Of a stretch of 64,000 nucleotides of DNA, positions 52,829 to 61,208 are shown in pieces. The position numbers and the translations under genes were made by a program. The notes beneath the pieces were generated by a model. That model was not told the origin of the DNA. It saw only the letters and a program-made list of their open reading frames with translations, and searched no databases. The stretch's first letter is position 1, and every line of letters begins with the position of its first letter. The stretch is from G963555815 sp965249615 [NCBI: bacterium] (GTDB taxonomy: Bacteria > UBA8248 > JACPRG01): positions 744,001 through 808,000 of the forward strand of contig CBDFMI010000006.1 of NCBI GenBank assembly GCA_965249615.1, read 5' to 3'.

Positions 52829-54304
52829 CTACTCTTCCAGATGACTGATCGGGTCGGACCGTTCAGGCCATCTCACGACCCGGAAAAAGCGCTGATGCTC
52901 GCGTTCAAGCAAGAGAAGAACGGTCGGACCTTTCACAGCGGCGAGGATCGCTTCATAGGCCTCCACCGTGCGAACGGCCTCTAGGTTCACGGCTCTCAGG
53001 ACATCTCCCGGCTGGACGCCGACGCGGTAGGCAGGCCCCTCTTCATCAACGGCCGACACGAAGAGGCCGGCTGGATCTTTCAGGTCGAGTTGCTCAGTGA
53101 TCTGAGAGGTGATGGGTTTCAGGTCAAGCCCCAGCGGAAGATGCGACGGTGGACGACGGCGCGGCCGAAACGACGGGACCTCACGCAGTTCCTCGACCTG
53201 AACCTCCAGTTCAAACCGCTCTCCCGCTCGAAAGACCCTCAGGGCGAGTGTTGCCCCAACGGGGGCTTCGGCGATGGCTCGAAGGACGTTTTGGCCTTGT
53301 GTCACCTGGACTCCGCCCGATTCCAGAACGACGTCTCCAGGATGAAGACCTGCCTCCTCGGCGGGCCCTCCTTCGATCACCTCGGTCACCAGGACGCCTT
53401 CAGTCGAGTCAAGGCGCAGATGAAGCGCCACTTCCTCCTCGAGATCCTGGACGGCAATTCCGATCCAGCCCCTTCGGGCCTTTCGCCCGATCTTGAGGTC
53501 TGGCAGAAGATGCTTGATCAGATTGACGGGGATGGCAAATCCGATGCCGCTCGCCTCAGGGACAATGGCCGTATTGACGCCCACCACCTCGCCCTGGAGA
53601 TTGAAGAGGGGACCGCCACTGCTTCCCGCACGAAGAGAGGCGTCGGTTTGGATGAAATCGTCAAAGGACCCGATCCCCAGGACCCTGCCCTTGGCGCTCA
53701 CGATCCCGGCCGTCAACGTCTGTTCGAGGCCAAAGGGGTGGCCGATGGCCAGGACGCCGTCTCCGACGCGCAGTTTATCGGAGTTGCCCAGCTGGGCCGC
53801 CGGAAGTGGCTGTGCCGCCTCCACCTTTAGGAGGGCCAGGTCGGTCCTTGGGTCATCTCCCACGAGGTGGGCCGGGAGCTCTCTTCCATTCGCCAGCCGG
53901 ACCGTGATCCGCTCGGCCCCCAGCACCACGTGGTGATTTGTGAGAATGAAGCCATCGGGGTCGATCAGGAAGCCGGCCCCGGCCCCGCCGGCCGGCACCT
54001 CTCCGGAAAAAGGGGGATCAGAGAAAGGGCGGAAAAACTCCCGAAGATCCTGAGAGGGGCCCGTGTCTTGCAGGGGTCGCTCGGCTTGGCTAGCAGCGTA
54101 AGTGCGGACGTGGACAACCAGCGGTCTTAACTGATCGGCCAGATCCGCCAGGCCCACAGGGGCGGAAACCAGGGGCAGCGGCTCCTGCGGGGGAGTGGCG
54201 GCGCACGCCCACAACCCAAGAAGAACCCCCCATCCCAAGCCGCGGACCAGACGTTTTGGGCTCACTGGTGAGATCAACCCTCTCCGGCGACTGAGGGATT
54301 TCAT
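52829..54304 (-). CDS. HtrA/DegP-family serine protease, lipoprotein form
   Basis: Second HtrA paralogue, 491 residues. The N-terminus has a lipobox (GLWAC, Cys34), so it is probably tethered to a membrane. The triad is complete: His125 (LTNHHVV), Asp155 (DPRTDLALL), Ser229 (AGSSGGP). Around the Ser it reads RAGSSGGP instead of NPGNSGGP. Two PDZ domains follow (about 265-355 and 390-470). The ATG at 54304 is chosen because it gives a basic n-region before the hydrophobic stretch. Confidence 0.93.
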   Translation of the reverse strand: MKSLSRRRGLISPVSPKRLVRGLGWGVLLGLWACAATPPQEPLPLVSAPVGLADLADQLRPLVVHVRTYAASQAERPLQDTGPSQDLREFFRPFSDPPFSGEVPAGGAGAGFLIDPDGFILTNHHVVLGAERITVRLANGRELPAHLVGDDPRTDLALLKVEAAQPLPAAQLGNSDKLRVGDGVLAIGHPFGLEQTLTAGIVSAKGRVLGIGSFDDFIQTDASLRAGSSGGPLFNLQGEVVGVNTAIVPEASGIGFAIPVNLIKHLLPDLKIGRKARRGWIGIAVQDLEEEVALHLRLDSTEGVLVTEVIEGGPAEEAGLHPGDVVLESGGVQVTQGQNVLRAIAEAPVGATLALRVFRAGERFELEVQVEELREVPSFRPRRRPPSHLPLGLDLKPITSQITEQLDLKDPAGLFVSAVDEEGPAYRVGVQPGDVLRAVNLEAVRTVEAYEAILAAVKGPTVLLLLEREHQRFFRVVRWPERSDPISHLEE

Positions 54305-54356
54305 GGGGAGATTGCGATCCACAAAAGCGCCTCCCAATTCCGTCTCAACCTGCGAA

Positions 54357-54396
54357 CAAAAAAGGCCTGAGAGCCCTCTTCCTCGCTCTCAGACCT
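54357..54396 (-). terminator. Intrinsic terminator of the ferredoxin gene
   Basis: On the minus strand an 11-bp stem (GGTCTGAGAGC with GCTCTCAGGCC, one G-T pair) is followed by six T. It lies just downstream of the ferredoxin stop and upstream of the HtrA start. Confidence 0.85.
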
Positions 54397-54425
54397 ATAT
54401 CCATACTCAACCCGCCTCGGCCCCC

Positions 54426-54878
54426 TCAGTAGTGGGCGAGAACTTTCTCCAGTTTGGTTTTACCCTCTGGGAGGGGGACGACGATGGCTTCCTTATCGCA
54501 GAACGCCTCACAGAGCTGGCATCCGACACATTCCTTTTCATGCACCCGGGCGACCACCTGGATACCGTCCCAGCCCTCGACGTTCTCCAGGCTGATGCAG
54601 TCGAAGGGGCAGATCTCCACACAGTAGTTGCACCCGTTGCAGAGCTCCGGGATGACCTCGGCCTTCGGCATGTCCTTGGAGCGGATGCGCGGGATGACCT
54701 TTCCAAATTCGTCCAGGATGCACTCAACCGGGCAGTAGCGGCCGCACACGTCGCAGTCGATACAAAGGGGGGGGTCGATGACGAAGAGGTCATTTTTGCG
54801 TCCAGCAATGGCGTCGGTCGGGCACTTAATCTCACAGATCCCGCAACCGATACAGGTATCTGTGATGAAATGAGCCAC
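54426..54878 (-). CDS. Ferredoxin with four 4Fe-4S motifs
   Basis: A 150-residue electron carrier with four CxxCxxCxxxCP-type motifs: CIGCGICEIKCP, CIDCDVCGRYCP, CNGCNYCVEICP and CVGCQLCEAFC. It is thus a double two-cluster ferredoxin. GTG 54878 follows a GGAGGTGTAA site. It is monocistronic, with its own promoter and terminator. It could accept electrons from KorAB at 57.9-60.8 kb; this is inference from the shared theme, not adjacency. Confidence 0.93.
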   Translation of the reverse strand: MAHFITDTCIGCGICEIKCPTDAIAGRKNDLFVIDPPLCIDCDVCGRYCPVECILDEFGKVIPRIRSKDMPKAEVIPELCNGCNYCVEICPFDCISLENVEGWDGIQVVARVHEKECVGCQLCEAFCDKEAIVVPLPEGKTKLEKVLAHY

Positions 54879-54949
54879 TTACACCTCCGATTGCCAACTA
54901 AAAACATGGCGGGGGTCCCCCCAAGCCACCTCGTTTTCTCTTTGTTTAT

Positions 54950-54978
54950 TAAATAGTTAACTCAGGGGTCCCTGTCAA
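54950..54978 (-). promoter_or_regulatory. Ferredoxin gene promoter
   Basis: On the minus strand a consensus TTGACA (54978-54973) and TATTTA (54955-54950) are 17 bases apart, about 70 bases upstream of the ferredoxin start. It lies in an AT-rich divergent region. Confidence 0.6.
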
Positions 54979-55004
54979 CAATTTTCCCCCTTCTCTTGAA
55001 AAGC

Positions 55005-55033
55005 TTGAAACCTCTTCAAGCCCTTGCCATAAT
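55005..55033 (+). promoter_or_regulatory. Promoter of the 55-residue membrane protein
   Basis: TTGAAA (55005-55010) and CATAAT (55028-55033) at 17-base spacing, both one mismatch from consensus, are followed by AGGAGG (55041-55046). Confidence 0.6.
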
Positions 55034-55057
55034 AATTTTTAGGAGGTTTATAGCGGA

Positions 55058-55225
55058 ATGCAGCAGTTTTTTGAGATTCTCTTAAAGCCTGACAATATCC
55101 CCATCTCGGGCATGCTCATCCTCATTGGCATCGCCACGTGGCTTGCCCTCCGCCAGGCCTTTCGAAATGACAAGCTGATCCGCAAAGGCCGCAAGGACGA
55201 GATCTACGACGAGATGATGAAGTAG
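55058..55225 (+). CDS. Small single-helix membrane protein, 55 residues
   Basis: A short gene with a good promoter, an AGGAGG site 11 bases before the ATG, and a plausible protein. It opens with MQQFFEILLKPDNIPI, then has one membrane helix (SGMLILIGIATWLALRQAF). The C-terminal tail is charged (NDKLIRKGRKDEIYDEMMK). The PDNIPI-plus-helix arrangement is seen in small subunits near membrane electron-transfer complexes, but I cannot assign a family. It is divergent from the ferredoxin gene. Confidence 0.65.
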   Translation: MQQFFEILLKPDNIPISGMLILIGIATWLALRQAFRNDKLIRKGRKDEIYDEMMK

Positions 55226-55324
55226 GCGGCCGTCAGAGGCCGCCGGGGCAAACCGATTCCCATTTAGCGCCGGGCGGGGGTTTGAACCCAAGGGAGTGTC
55301 TTCTTTCCCCATGCGGGAGCCTTG

Positions 55325-55882
55325 ATGCTGGCCCTCATCGTCGTCTCCATCCTGATCGGATTTGCCCTCATTTTTCTCATCCGCCGAAGCTCCCCTCCCA
55401 TTGCCATGGAGCCGGCCTACTACGAAGAGTCCCCGGCCGCCCTCGAACCCCTCGGCGAACTTCATCCCGAGGAGTTTAAGGAGCTATGTCTCCGGTTGCT
55501 GGAGGTCTGGGGCCTGGAGGCCCATGAAGTCCTTTCCGAGGAGCCCGGGAAGCTGGACATTGTCGCTGCCCACCCGCACCCGGTCCTTGGCGGGACCTAT
55601 CTGGTCCATGGGATCCTGGCGCCTACGGATCAGATCGTGGATTCGGCGCCGGTCATCGGACTTAGCGATACGGTGCGGCACGAGCGCGCCCTCAAGGGCA
55701 TCCTCATCACCACCGGCTACTTCTCGCAGGAGGTGGACAAGATCCTGGAGGGCTCCCCTGTGGAGCTCATTAACTGTAAGCGATTGGCGGATCTCTTGGA
55801 GGAATATGGAATCCAGCCCCCAACTCCGCCGAGGCTAACGAGTGTAGGAGATGGTGAAGATGGCGATGAGGGCCACCAATGA
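55325..55882 (+). CDS. Membrane-anchored Mrr-like restriction-endonuclease-fold protein
   Basis: A 185-residue protein. One N-terminal helix (ALIVVSILIGFALIFLI) is followed by an Mrr-type endonuclease fold: HPEEFKELCLRLLEVWGLE, KLDIVAAHPHP, GTYLVHGILAP and GILITTGYFSQEVDKILEGSPVELIN. The Asp of the catalytic core is present, but the usual Q-x-K strand reads LVHGI, so nuclease activity may be lost. The ATG at 55325 is preferred over the TTG just before it. The family's role when membrane-anchored is unknown. Confidence 0.65.
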   Translation: MLALIVVSILIGFALIFLIRRSSPPIAMEPAYYEESPAALEPLGELHPEEFKELCLRLLEVWGLEAHEVLSEEPGKLDIVAAHPHPVLGGTYLVHGILAPTDQIVDSAPVIGLSDTVRHERALKGILITTGYFSQEVDKILEGSPVELINCKRLADLLEEYGIQPPTPPRLTSVGDGEDGDEGHQ

Positions 55883-55954
55883 GGCCCCCAGGATTTTCAA
55901 GGCACATCCGTGCCACCAGAGATGGCGATATTTGGAATCCTCAGGTTCAGGCAT
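55835..55954 (-). CDS. Small single-helix protein, 39 residues
   Basis: An ORF too short for routine calling. AGAGGT precedes the ATG on the minus strand. The protein opens MPEPEDSKYRHLWWHG and continues into one helix (ILGASLVALIAIFTI). It overlaps the end of the Mrr-like gene by 48 bases on the opposite strand. Conservation elsewhere is not known to me. Confidence 0.4.
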   Translation of the reverse strand: MPEPEDSKYRHLWWHGCALKILGASLVALIAIFTISYTR

Positions 55955-56184
55955 GGCGACCTCTTTCGGAAGGAACGTCCGTCAACAACCTATCTTAGAC
56001 AACCAGTCTCGTCGTCCACTGTCAAGCCCATATCCCTTTGGCCTATTTCGTTTTCCGTTGCTTCGTCTCTCAAAAGACCGCTAGAATTTGTGGGGAGCGA
56101 AAGAGTTTTAAAGCGGTCAGGTCGCTTCGCATGGGCACACTTATCTGTTGAGCGAGGGCTGTCGAAGGGATAGGAGACAGAGCG

Positions 56185-56364
56185 ATGACTACAGCAGGGA
56201 CCGTGTCCGTGACGCAACGCCTGGACCATCTGGAGCGGCAGAACCGATGGCTGAAACTCGCAGGGGTGGCTGTTTTGACCCTGGCCGGGGCGCTCGTCGT
56301 CCTGACCCATACGGGCCTTCGCCTATTTGACGCGAACGAGCGACCCATCTGGGATGCGCCGTAA
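56185..56364 (+). CDS. Small coiled-coil membrane protein, 59 residues
   Basis: A short gene with GGAGACAGAGCG before the ATG. The protein has a short coiled coil (VTQRLDHLERQNRWLK), one membrane helix (LAGVAVLTLAGALVVLTHT) and a short periplasmic tail. It lies 15 bases before the fumarylacetoacetase-family gene in the same direction. Similar coil-plus-helix proteins are often encoded in uncultivated diderm genomes, but their role is unknown. Confidence 0.6.
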   Translation: MTTAGTVSVTQRLDHLERQNRWLKLAGVAVLTLAGALVVLTHTGLRLFDANERPIWDAP

Positions 56365-56379
56365 GCACAAAGGCTGGAA

Positions 56380-57381
56380 ATGAAACTCGCCACCTTCGAG
56401 ACACGTCCCATCGATCTCATCGGACCCCGGGTTGGCCTCGTCCTTGAAGACGGCGCGGTGGCCGACCTCAGCCTCGCCTACCAGATCTTTCTCGCCGACC
56501 GAAGAGACCCTGGGGCCATCGCCCAGCGGGCCGCCTGGGGGCGGGAGGGGATAATCGGCTTTCTCAAGGGGGGTTCTCCGGCCATCGAGACCGCGCGAAG
56601 GGTCCTCGATTTTGTCCGTGAGGCGAGGCAGCGCGGGGTGGAGCTGAAGGGGGCAAAAGGGACGCCCGCCCTTCACGAAGCGGGCCAGGTCCGGTTTCTT
56701 GCTCCCATTCCCCGGCCCGGGAAGGTCATTGCCATGGGCTTTAATTTCGAGGATCACCTCCGGGAGAACCCGAAGGCTGTCCGGCCCAGATTCCCAATGG
56801 GTTTTCTTCAGGCGTCTTCCACCATCATCGGCCATGAAGATCCTGTCCTCTACCCGCGGGATTCCCAGGAGCTGGACTATGAAGTGGAGGTGGCTTTTGT
56901 CGTCGGCAAGGGGGGGAAACACATCCCGCCTGAACGGGCCCTGGATCACATCGCCGGTTACACCGTCTTCAACGACCTGAGCCTTCGGGACATCCAGCGG
57001 GGGGAGATGAAGGTGGGATTTCTTCTGATGGGGAAGAACCTGGACACCTTGGCGCCCATGGGGCCCCATCTGGTCCTCTCAGATGAGATTAAGGACCCCC
57101 AACAGCTGGACATGGAGCTCTGGGTGAACGACGAGCCCCGTCAGAGAGGAAATACCCGGGACATGATCTTCAAGCTTCCCGAGCTCGTCTCCTACTGGTC
57201 GAGGATGACGCTGGAACCGGGGGACATCATCACGTCGGGGACCCCCTCCGGCGTGGCCGCGTTCCGAGAGACGCCTGAGGACTACTACCTGAAGCCGGGA
57301 GATGTCGTGCGCTGCGTTGTCCAAGGCATCGGGGAGCTGCGAAACCCGATTGTCCCCGGACCCCGTCCTGAAGCGGCGTGA
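56380..57381 (+). CDS. Fumarylacetoacetate hydrolase family protein
   Basis: A 333-residue enzyme of the FAH superfamily (hydrolases, decarboxylases, isomerases acting on keto acids). The metal triad region is LDYEVEVAFVVGKGG, with the preceding GFNFEDHLREN and following TVFNDLSLRDIQ and SGTPSGV blocks. Length is typical of the long FAH type. The substrate is unknown; aromatic or homoprotocatechuate catabolism would be common, but no such genes are near. Confidence 0.93.
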   Translation: MKLATFETRPIDLIGPRVGLVLEDGAVADLSLAYQIFLADRRDPGAIAQRAAWGREGIIGFLKGGSPAIETARRVLDFVREARQRGVELKGAKGTPALHEAGQVRFLAPIPRPGKVIAMGFNFEDHLRENPKAVRPRFPMGFLQASSTIIGHEDPVLYPRDSQELDYEVEVAFVVGKGGKHIPPERALDHIAGYTVFNDLSLRDIQRGEMKVGFLLMGKNLDTLAPMGPHLVLSDEIKDPQQLDMELWVNDEPRQRGNTRDMIFKLPELVSYWSRMTLEPGDIITSGTPSGVAAFRETPEDYYLKPGDVVRCVVQGIGELRNPIVPGPRPEAA

Positions 57382-57433
57382 GCCGGAAAATCTGATCTCA
57401 AGAAAGCCCGGTTATCCATTGAAGGCGACGGTG

Positions 57434-57850
57434 TTAAGAAATGAGATCTGCCTTCTGGAAGAAGAAGGGGATCTCGAAGGCGGTGGACTCGGGGCTATCG
57501 CTGCCGTGGACCGAGTTCCGCTCGACGTCAAGGGCATACGCCCTGCGGATGGAGCCCTGGGCCGCTGCGGCCGGATCGGTCGCTCCCATCATCTCCCGCC
57601 AGGCGAGAATGGCCCCCTCCTTTTCCAGGACCATGACGATGGATGGGCCCGAGGACATATAGGAGGCGAGGCTTTGATAAAAAGCTTTTTCCCGGTGGAC
57701 CTGATAAAACCCCTCGGCCTCTGCCTTGGTCATCCGGATGAGGCGCATTCCGAGAAGCTGAAACCCCGCCCCTTCGATGCGCTCCAGGATCTCCCCTGTG
57801 AGCCCTCGGGAAACGATGTCGGGCTTGATAATGGCTAGGGTTCTTTCCAT
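57434..57850 (-). CDS. ndk: Nucleoside diphosphate kinase
   Basis: A 138-residue kinase that transfers phosphate from ATP to other NDPs via a phospho-His. The active-site His115 is in RNSVHGSDSPE, and the ERTLAIIKPD opening and KEGAILAWREMMGAT block are standard. It lies downstream of korB on the same strand but is separated from it by a terminator. Confidence 0.96.
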   Translation of the reverse strand: MERTLAIIKPDIVSRGLTGEILERIEGAGFQLLGMRLIRMTKAEAEGFYQVHREKAFYQSLASYMSSGPSIVMVLEKEGAILAWREMMGATDPAAAAQGSIRRAYALDVERNSVHGSDSPESTAFEIPFFFQKADLIS

Positions 57851-57865
57851 GGCCTCTTAAAAATC

Positions 57866-57894
57866 GGGGGAAACCCCAAAAGAGGGGTTTCCCC
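57866..57894 (-). terminator. Intrinsic terminator after korB
   Basis: A stem GGGGAAACCCC/GGGGTTTCCCC (57867-57877 and 57884-57894) with a short loop is followed, on the minus strand, by GATTTTT. It lies between korB and ndk. Confidence 0.8.
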
Positions 57895-57926
57895 TTCTTA
57901 CGCTTAAAAGAAGGTTTTCGCCCGCC

Positions 57927-58955
57927 TCACTCCACGAGCCAAGAATCTCCGCTATTGAGGAGAGCTTCCAGGTCCCCCGCGCCCTGCTTCTCGATGGTCC
58001 CCTTCACCTGGTTCGTCATGCCGTCTTCGAAGGTGGGGCGATCGACCGCCCGAAGGACTCCGATCGGCGTGGGAAGATCAGGACGCGTGTCGCCGAACTG
58101 AGAGAGCATAAAGGCGAGAGTGGGGTCCGGGTCATGTTCTCGATGGACCATCAGGGAGGATTCATCTCCTCCATTTCCGAGGCTTACCACCTCGGGGCGT
58201 CCGTTCTTCAGGGCGACCCCCCGGTCCTTGTTCTTGCCGTAGATGAACGGCTTTCCGTCCTCCAGGGTCAGGACATGGTCCGGCCCCTCTTTCTTGTCCG
58301 TGAAGACTTCGAAAGCGCCGTCGTTGAAGACCGGACAGTTCTGATAGATCTCGACGAAAGAGGTCCCTTTGTGCTCATTGGCCCGCAGGATTGTCTTCCG
58401 CAAGTGGCTCACATCCCGATCCAGGGTTCTGGCCACAAAGGAAGCCTGGGAGCCGAGGGCCAGGCTCAAAGGGTTCAAGGGGGCGTCCACTGAGCCCAGG
58501 GGTGTGGACTTGGTCTTTTTCCCCACCTCTGAGGTAGGCGAGTACTGCCCCTTCGTGAGGCCGTAAATGCGGTTATTGAAGAGGAGGATGTTCAGGTCTA
58601 CGTTTCGCCGAATAGCGTGGATCAGGTGGTTTCCCCCGATGCTCAGACCATCTCCGTCGCCCGTCACGACCCACACGGAGAGCTCCGGCCGTCCCACCTT
58701 GAGGCCGGTCGCGAGCGCGGGGGCACGACCGTGAATCCCGTGGAAGCCATACGTGTTCATGTAGTAGGGAAAGCGGGCGGCACACCCGATCCCCGAGACA
58801 AACACGATGTTCTCCCTGGGGATCCCGAGGTCTGGGAAGATGTTTTGGACCTGGGCCAGGATGGAATAGTCTCCGCATCCGGGACACCAACGGACAACCT
58901 GATCTGAGGTGAAATCTTTCCTTGTGAGCTTCTTGCCTTCTTTGACTGGAGTCAT
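57927..58955 (-). CDS. korB: 2-oxoacid:ferredoxin oxidoreductase subunit beta (KorB-like)
   Basis: The thiamine-diphosphate subunit, 342 residues. It has the Cys pair in WCPGCGDYS, ISGIGC-type FVSGIGCAARFPYY and the TPP motif GDGDGLSIGGNHL. It oxidises 2-oxoacids (2-oxoglutarate or similar) to acyl-CoA and reduces ferredoxin. Its ATG overlaps the korA stop (ATGA). 2-Oxoglutarate is the likeliest substrate by similarity, but pyruvate or branched-chain acids cannot be ruled out. Confidence 0.93.
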   Translation of the reverse strand: MTPVKEGKKLTRKDFTSDQVVRWCPGCGDYSILAQVQNIFPDLGIPRENIVFVSGIGCAARFPYYMNTYGFHGIHGRAPALATGLKVGRPELSVWVVTGDGDGLSIGGNHLIHAIRRNVDLNILLFNNRIYGLTKGQYSPTSEVGKKTKSTPLGSVDAPLNPLSLALGSQASFVARTLDRDVSHLRKTILRANEHKGTSFVEIYQNCPVFNDGAFEVFTDKKEGPDHVLTLEDGKPFIYGKNKDRGVALKNGRPEVVSLGNGGDESSLMVHREHDPDPTLAFMLSQFGDTRPDLPTPIGVLRAVDRPTFEDGMTNQVKGTIEKQGAGDLEALLNSGDSWLVE

Positions 58956-60825
58956 AGGGATACCCCGGTTAGTTCTGTAATCTTGGCCTCGATCTCCGAT
59001 ACCTTGAAGGGTTGCCCCTGGATTTTGTTCAGCCCCATGGCGTCCACCAGATATTCCGCCCTGATGAGCTTGAGGAGCTGGCCCAGGTTAAGCTCTGGAA
59101 CCAGGACCTTCTTGAACCGAGAGAGGATGTCCCCGAGATCTGAGGGCAAGGGATTCAGGTGTCTGAGGTGGACCATAGAGACCTTAGCCCCTTTGGCCCG
59201 GAAATGGCTTACGGCTGTCGTGATAGCACCATATGTGCTTCCCCACCCCACGATGAGGAGGTCCCCTGTTGGGTCCCCCTCGATCTCAAGTGGCGGGATG
59301 TCCTGAGCAATCTTGGCCACCTTCTCGGCCCGCAGTCTTACCATATGCTCATGGTTCTGGGGGTCGTAGCTGAGGTTTCCGGTGACGTCCTCCTTCTCGA
59401 TCCCCCCGATCCGGTGCTCCAGGCCCGGTGTTCCCGGGATGGCCCAAGGCCGGCCCAAGGTGTCCGGGTTGCGGATATAGGGCTCAAAACCCTCGGGGTC
59501 GGTTCGAAAGTTGACCTCTATCTTTGGCAGGTCGTCCACGTGGGGGATGGACCACGGCTCGGCCCCAGTGCCCAGATAGCCGTCGCTCATGAAGAGGACG
59601 GGGGTCATGTATTTCACCGCTATCCGGACGGCCTCGATGGCCATGAAAAAGCAGTCGCCGGGGGTCGCCGGGGCCACCACGGGCACCGGAGACTCGCTGT
59701 TTCGACCGAAGATGGCCTGGAGGAGGTCGGCCTGCTCCGTTTTCGTGGGAAGGCCTGTGCTGGGGCCTCCCCGCTGTACATCGACGACGACCAGGGAAGC
59801 TCAACCATCATGGCGAGATTGATGGACTCTGCCTTGAGGGCGAGGCCCGGCCCACTCGTCCCCGTCACCCCGAGAAGGCCTCCAAAGGAGGCCCCGATGG
59901 CTGCACCGACGGCCGCAATCTCGTCCTCCGCCTGGAAGGTCAGGACGCCAAATTTTTTGTGCCGGGCCAAGGCGTGGAGGATGTCGCTCGCCGGAGTGAT
60001 GGGGTAACTTCCATAGAGGATCCGAAGGCCCGAGAGGCGTGAGGCGGCGACCAAGCCCATGGCCAGGGCGTCATTGCCCATGATGTTCCGATACCTGCCG
60101 GGGGCATAGCGGGCTTGTCCCACTTCGTAGGATGTAGTGAATAGTTCTGTCGTCTCCCCGAAGTTGTACCCCGTGTTGAAGGCACGAGTGTTGGCTTCGG
60201 CGATCTGAGGGTCGGCCTTGAAACGGGTCTGGATCCAATTCAAGGTCTGTTCCATGGGTCGGTGATAGAGCCAAAACATGAGACCCAGGGCGAAGAAGTT
60301 CTTGGACCTATCGACCATGCCGGGCGAGAGCCCCATGTCCTGGAGGGCAAGTCGGGTCAGCTTACTGATGTCCACCTGGAAGACCCGGTAAGCGCTGAGG
60401 CTGTCATCCTCGAGGGGGTTTGTCTCGTAGCCGGCCTTGGCTAGATTTTTGTCGTTGAAATTGTCAGTGTTGACGATGATGATCCCGTTGCGGCGAAGGT
60501 CTCGAACATTGGCCTTGAGGGCCGCGGGGTTCATGGCCACCAGGACATCCGGGCTGTCGCCGGGGGTATGGATATCCAGGCTGCTAAAGTTGATCTGGAA
60601 GCCGCTGACCCCCTCCAGCGTCCCTGCCGGCGCCCGGATCTCAGCCGGAAAGTCTGGGAGTGTGCTCAGGTCATTCCCCGCCATGGCCGTCGCATTGGTG
60701 AAGCGGCCACCGGCGAGCTGCATCCCGTCGCCCGAGTCTCCGCTAAAGCGGATAGCGACCGTCTCTAACTCCTCGACGTTCTTCTCCGGCAGGCCTCCCT
60801 TTGCCTCGCTGCCGTCCTCGGCCAT
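58952..60825 (-). CDS. korA: 2-oxoacid:ferredoxin oxidoreductase subunit alpha/gamma fusion (KorA-like), frameshifted as assembled
   Basis: About 624 residues when read through a frameshift. The first part (60825 to about 59800) has the gamma domain (AIRFSGDSGDGMQLAGG) and the start of the alpha domain (GSYPITPASDILH; GVTGTSGPGLALKAE). After MMVELP the frame breaks. Inserting one C next to the CCC at 59794-59796 restores LVVVDVQRGGPSTGLPTKTEQADLL and joins the second part (PVVAPATPGDCFFMAIEA onward to 58952). This restored segment is highly conserved, so an assembly indel is likely. Confidence 0.9.
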
Positions 60826-61005
60826 GATCGCGTAACCCTTCTTTTTGAAAGCGTTTATTGAAAGTCCTCGTTAACCCTGCTGGGCCTCCAAGGGCGAGCG
60901 AATCGAATGGGCGTCCAAAACCCCGAGCGTCTGCTCAGGTTGCCCACAGATTTCTCTTTCAGAGCAGCGTACTTTATATCTAGGCCCTTCGCAAGACCTT
61001 TCGCT

Positions 61006-61046
61006 ACAGATCCGGGGCTTTCGCGCCTAGGATCAGCCGGATCTGT
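61006..61046. repeat. Inverted repeat upstream of korA
   Basis: ACAGATCCGG (61006-61015) and its exact complement CCGGATCTGT (61037-61046) flank 21 bases. It lies in the gap 60826-61091 between the lipoprotein gene and korA. No T run follows, so it is more likely a regulatory structure than a terminator. I see no gene in this gap. Confidence 0.6.
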
Positions 61047-61091
61047 GGATGCAAAGGGTGGGAAGTGCCTGATCAGACGCTTTAGACCCCT

Positions 61092-61208
61092 TTAACGGGT
61101 TGCCGGAAAAATGGGCTCTTTTGGAGTTTCTGGCTCCGCCTTTTTCCCGCAGCCCATCCCTGCCCCGAGCAGGGCAGCGATCAGGGCCAAGATCACAAAG
61201 GCCCGCAT
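61092..61208 (-). CDS. Small lipoprotein, LptM-like, 38 residues
   Basis: A very short gene: a lipoprotein signal (FVILALIAALLGAGMGC, lipobox GMGC, Cys20) followed by a short Lys/Pro-rich tail (GKKAEPETPKEP). Its ATG overlaps the last codons of argH, with GGAGGAG before it. This matches the LPS-lipoprotein (LptM/YifL) pattern, a small lipoprotein commonly found beside argH, lysA or dapF in diderms. LptM assists LptD maturation in Escherichia coli; here that role is inferred. Confidence 0.7.
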   Translation of the reverse strand: MRAFVILALIAALLGAGMGCGKKAEPETPKEPIFPATR

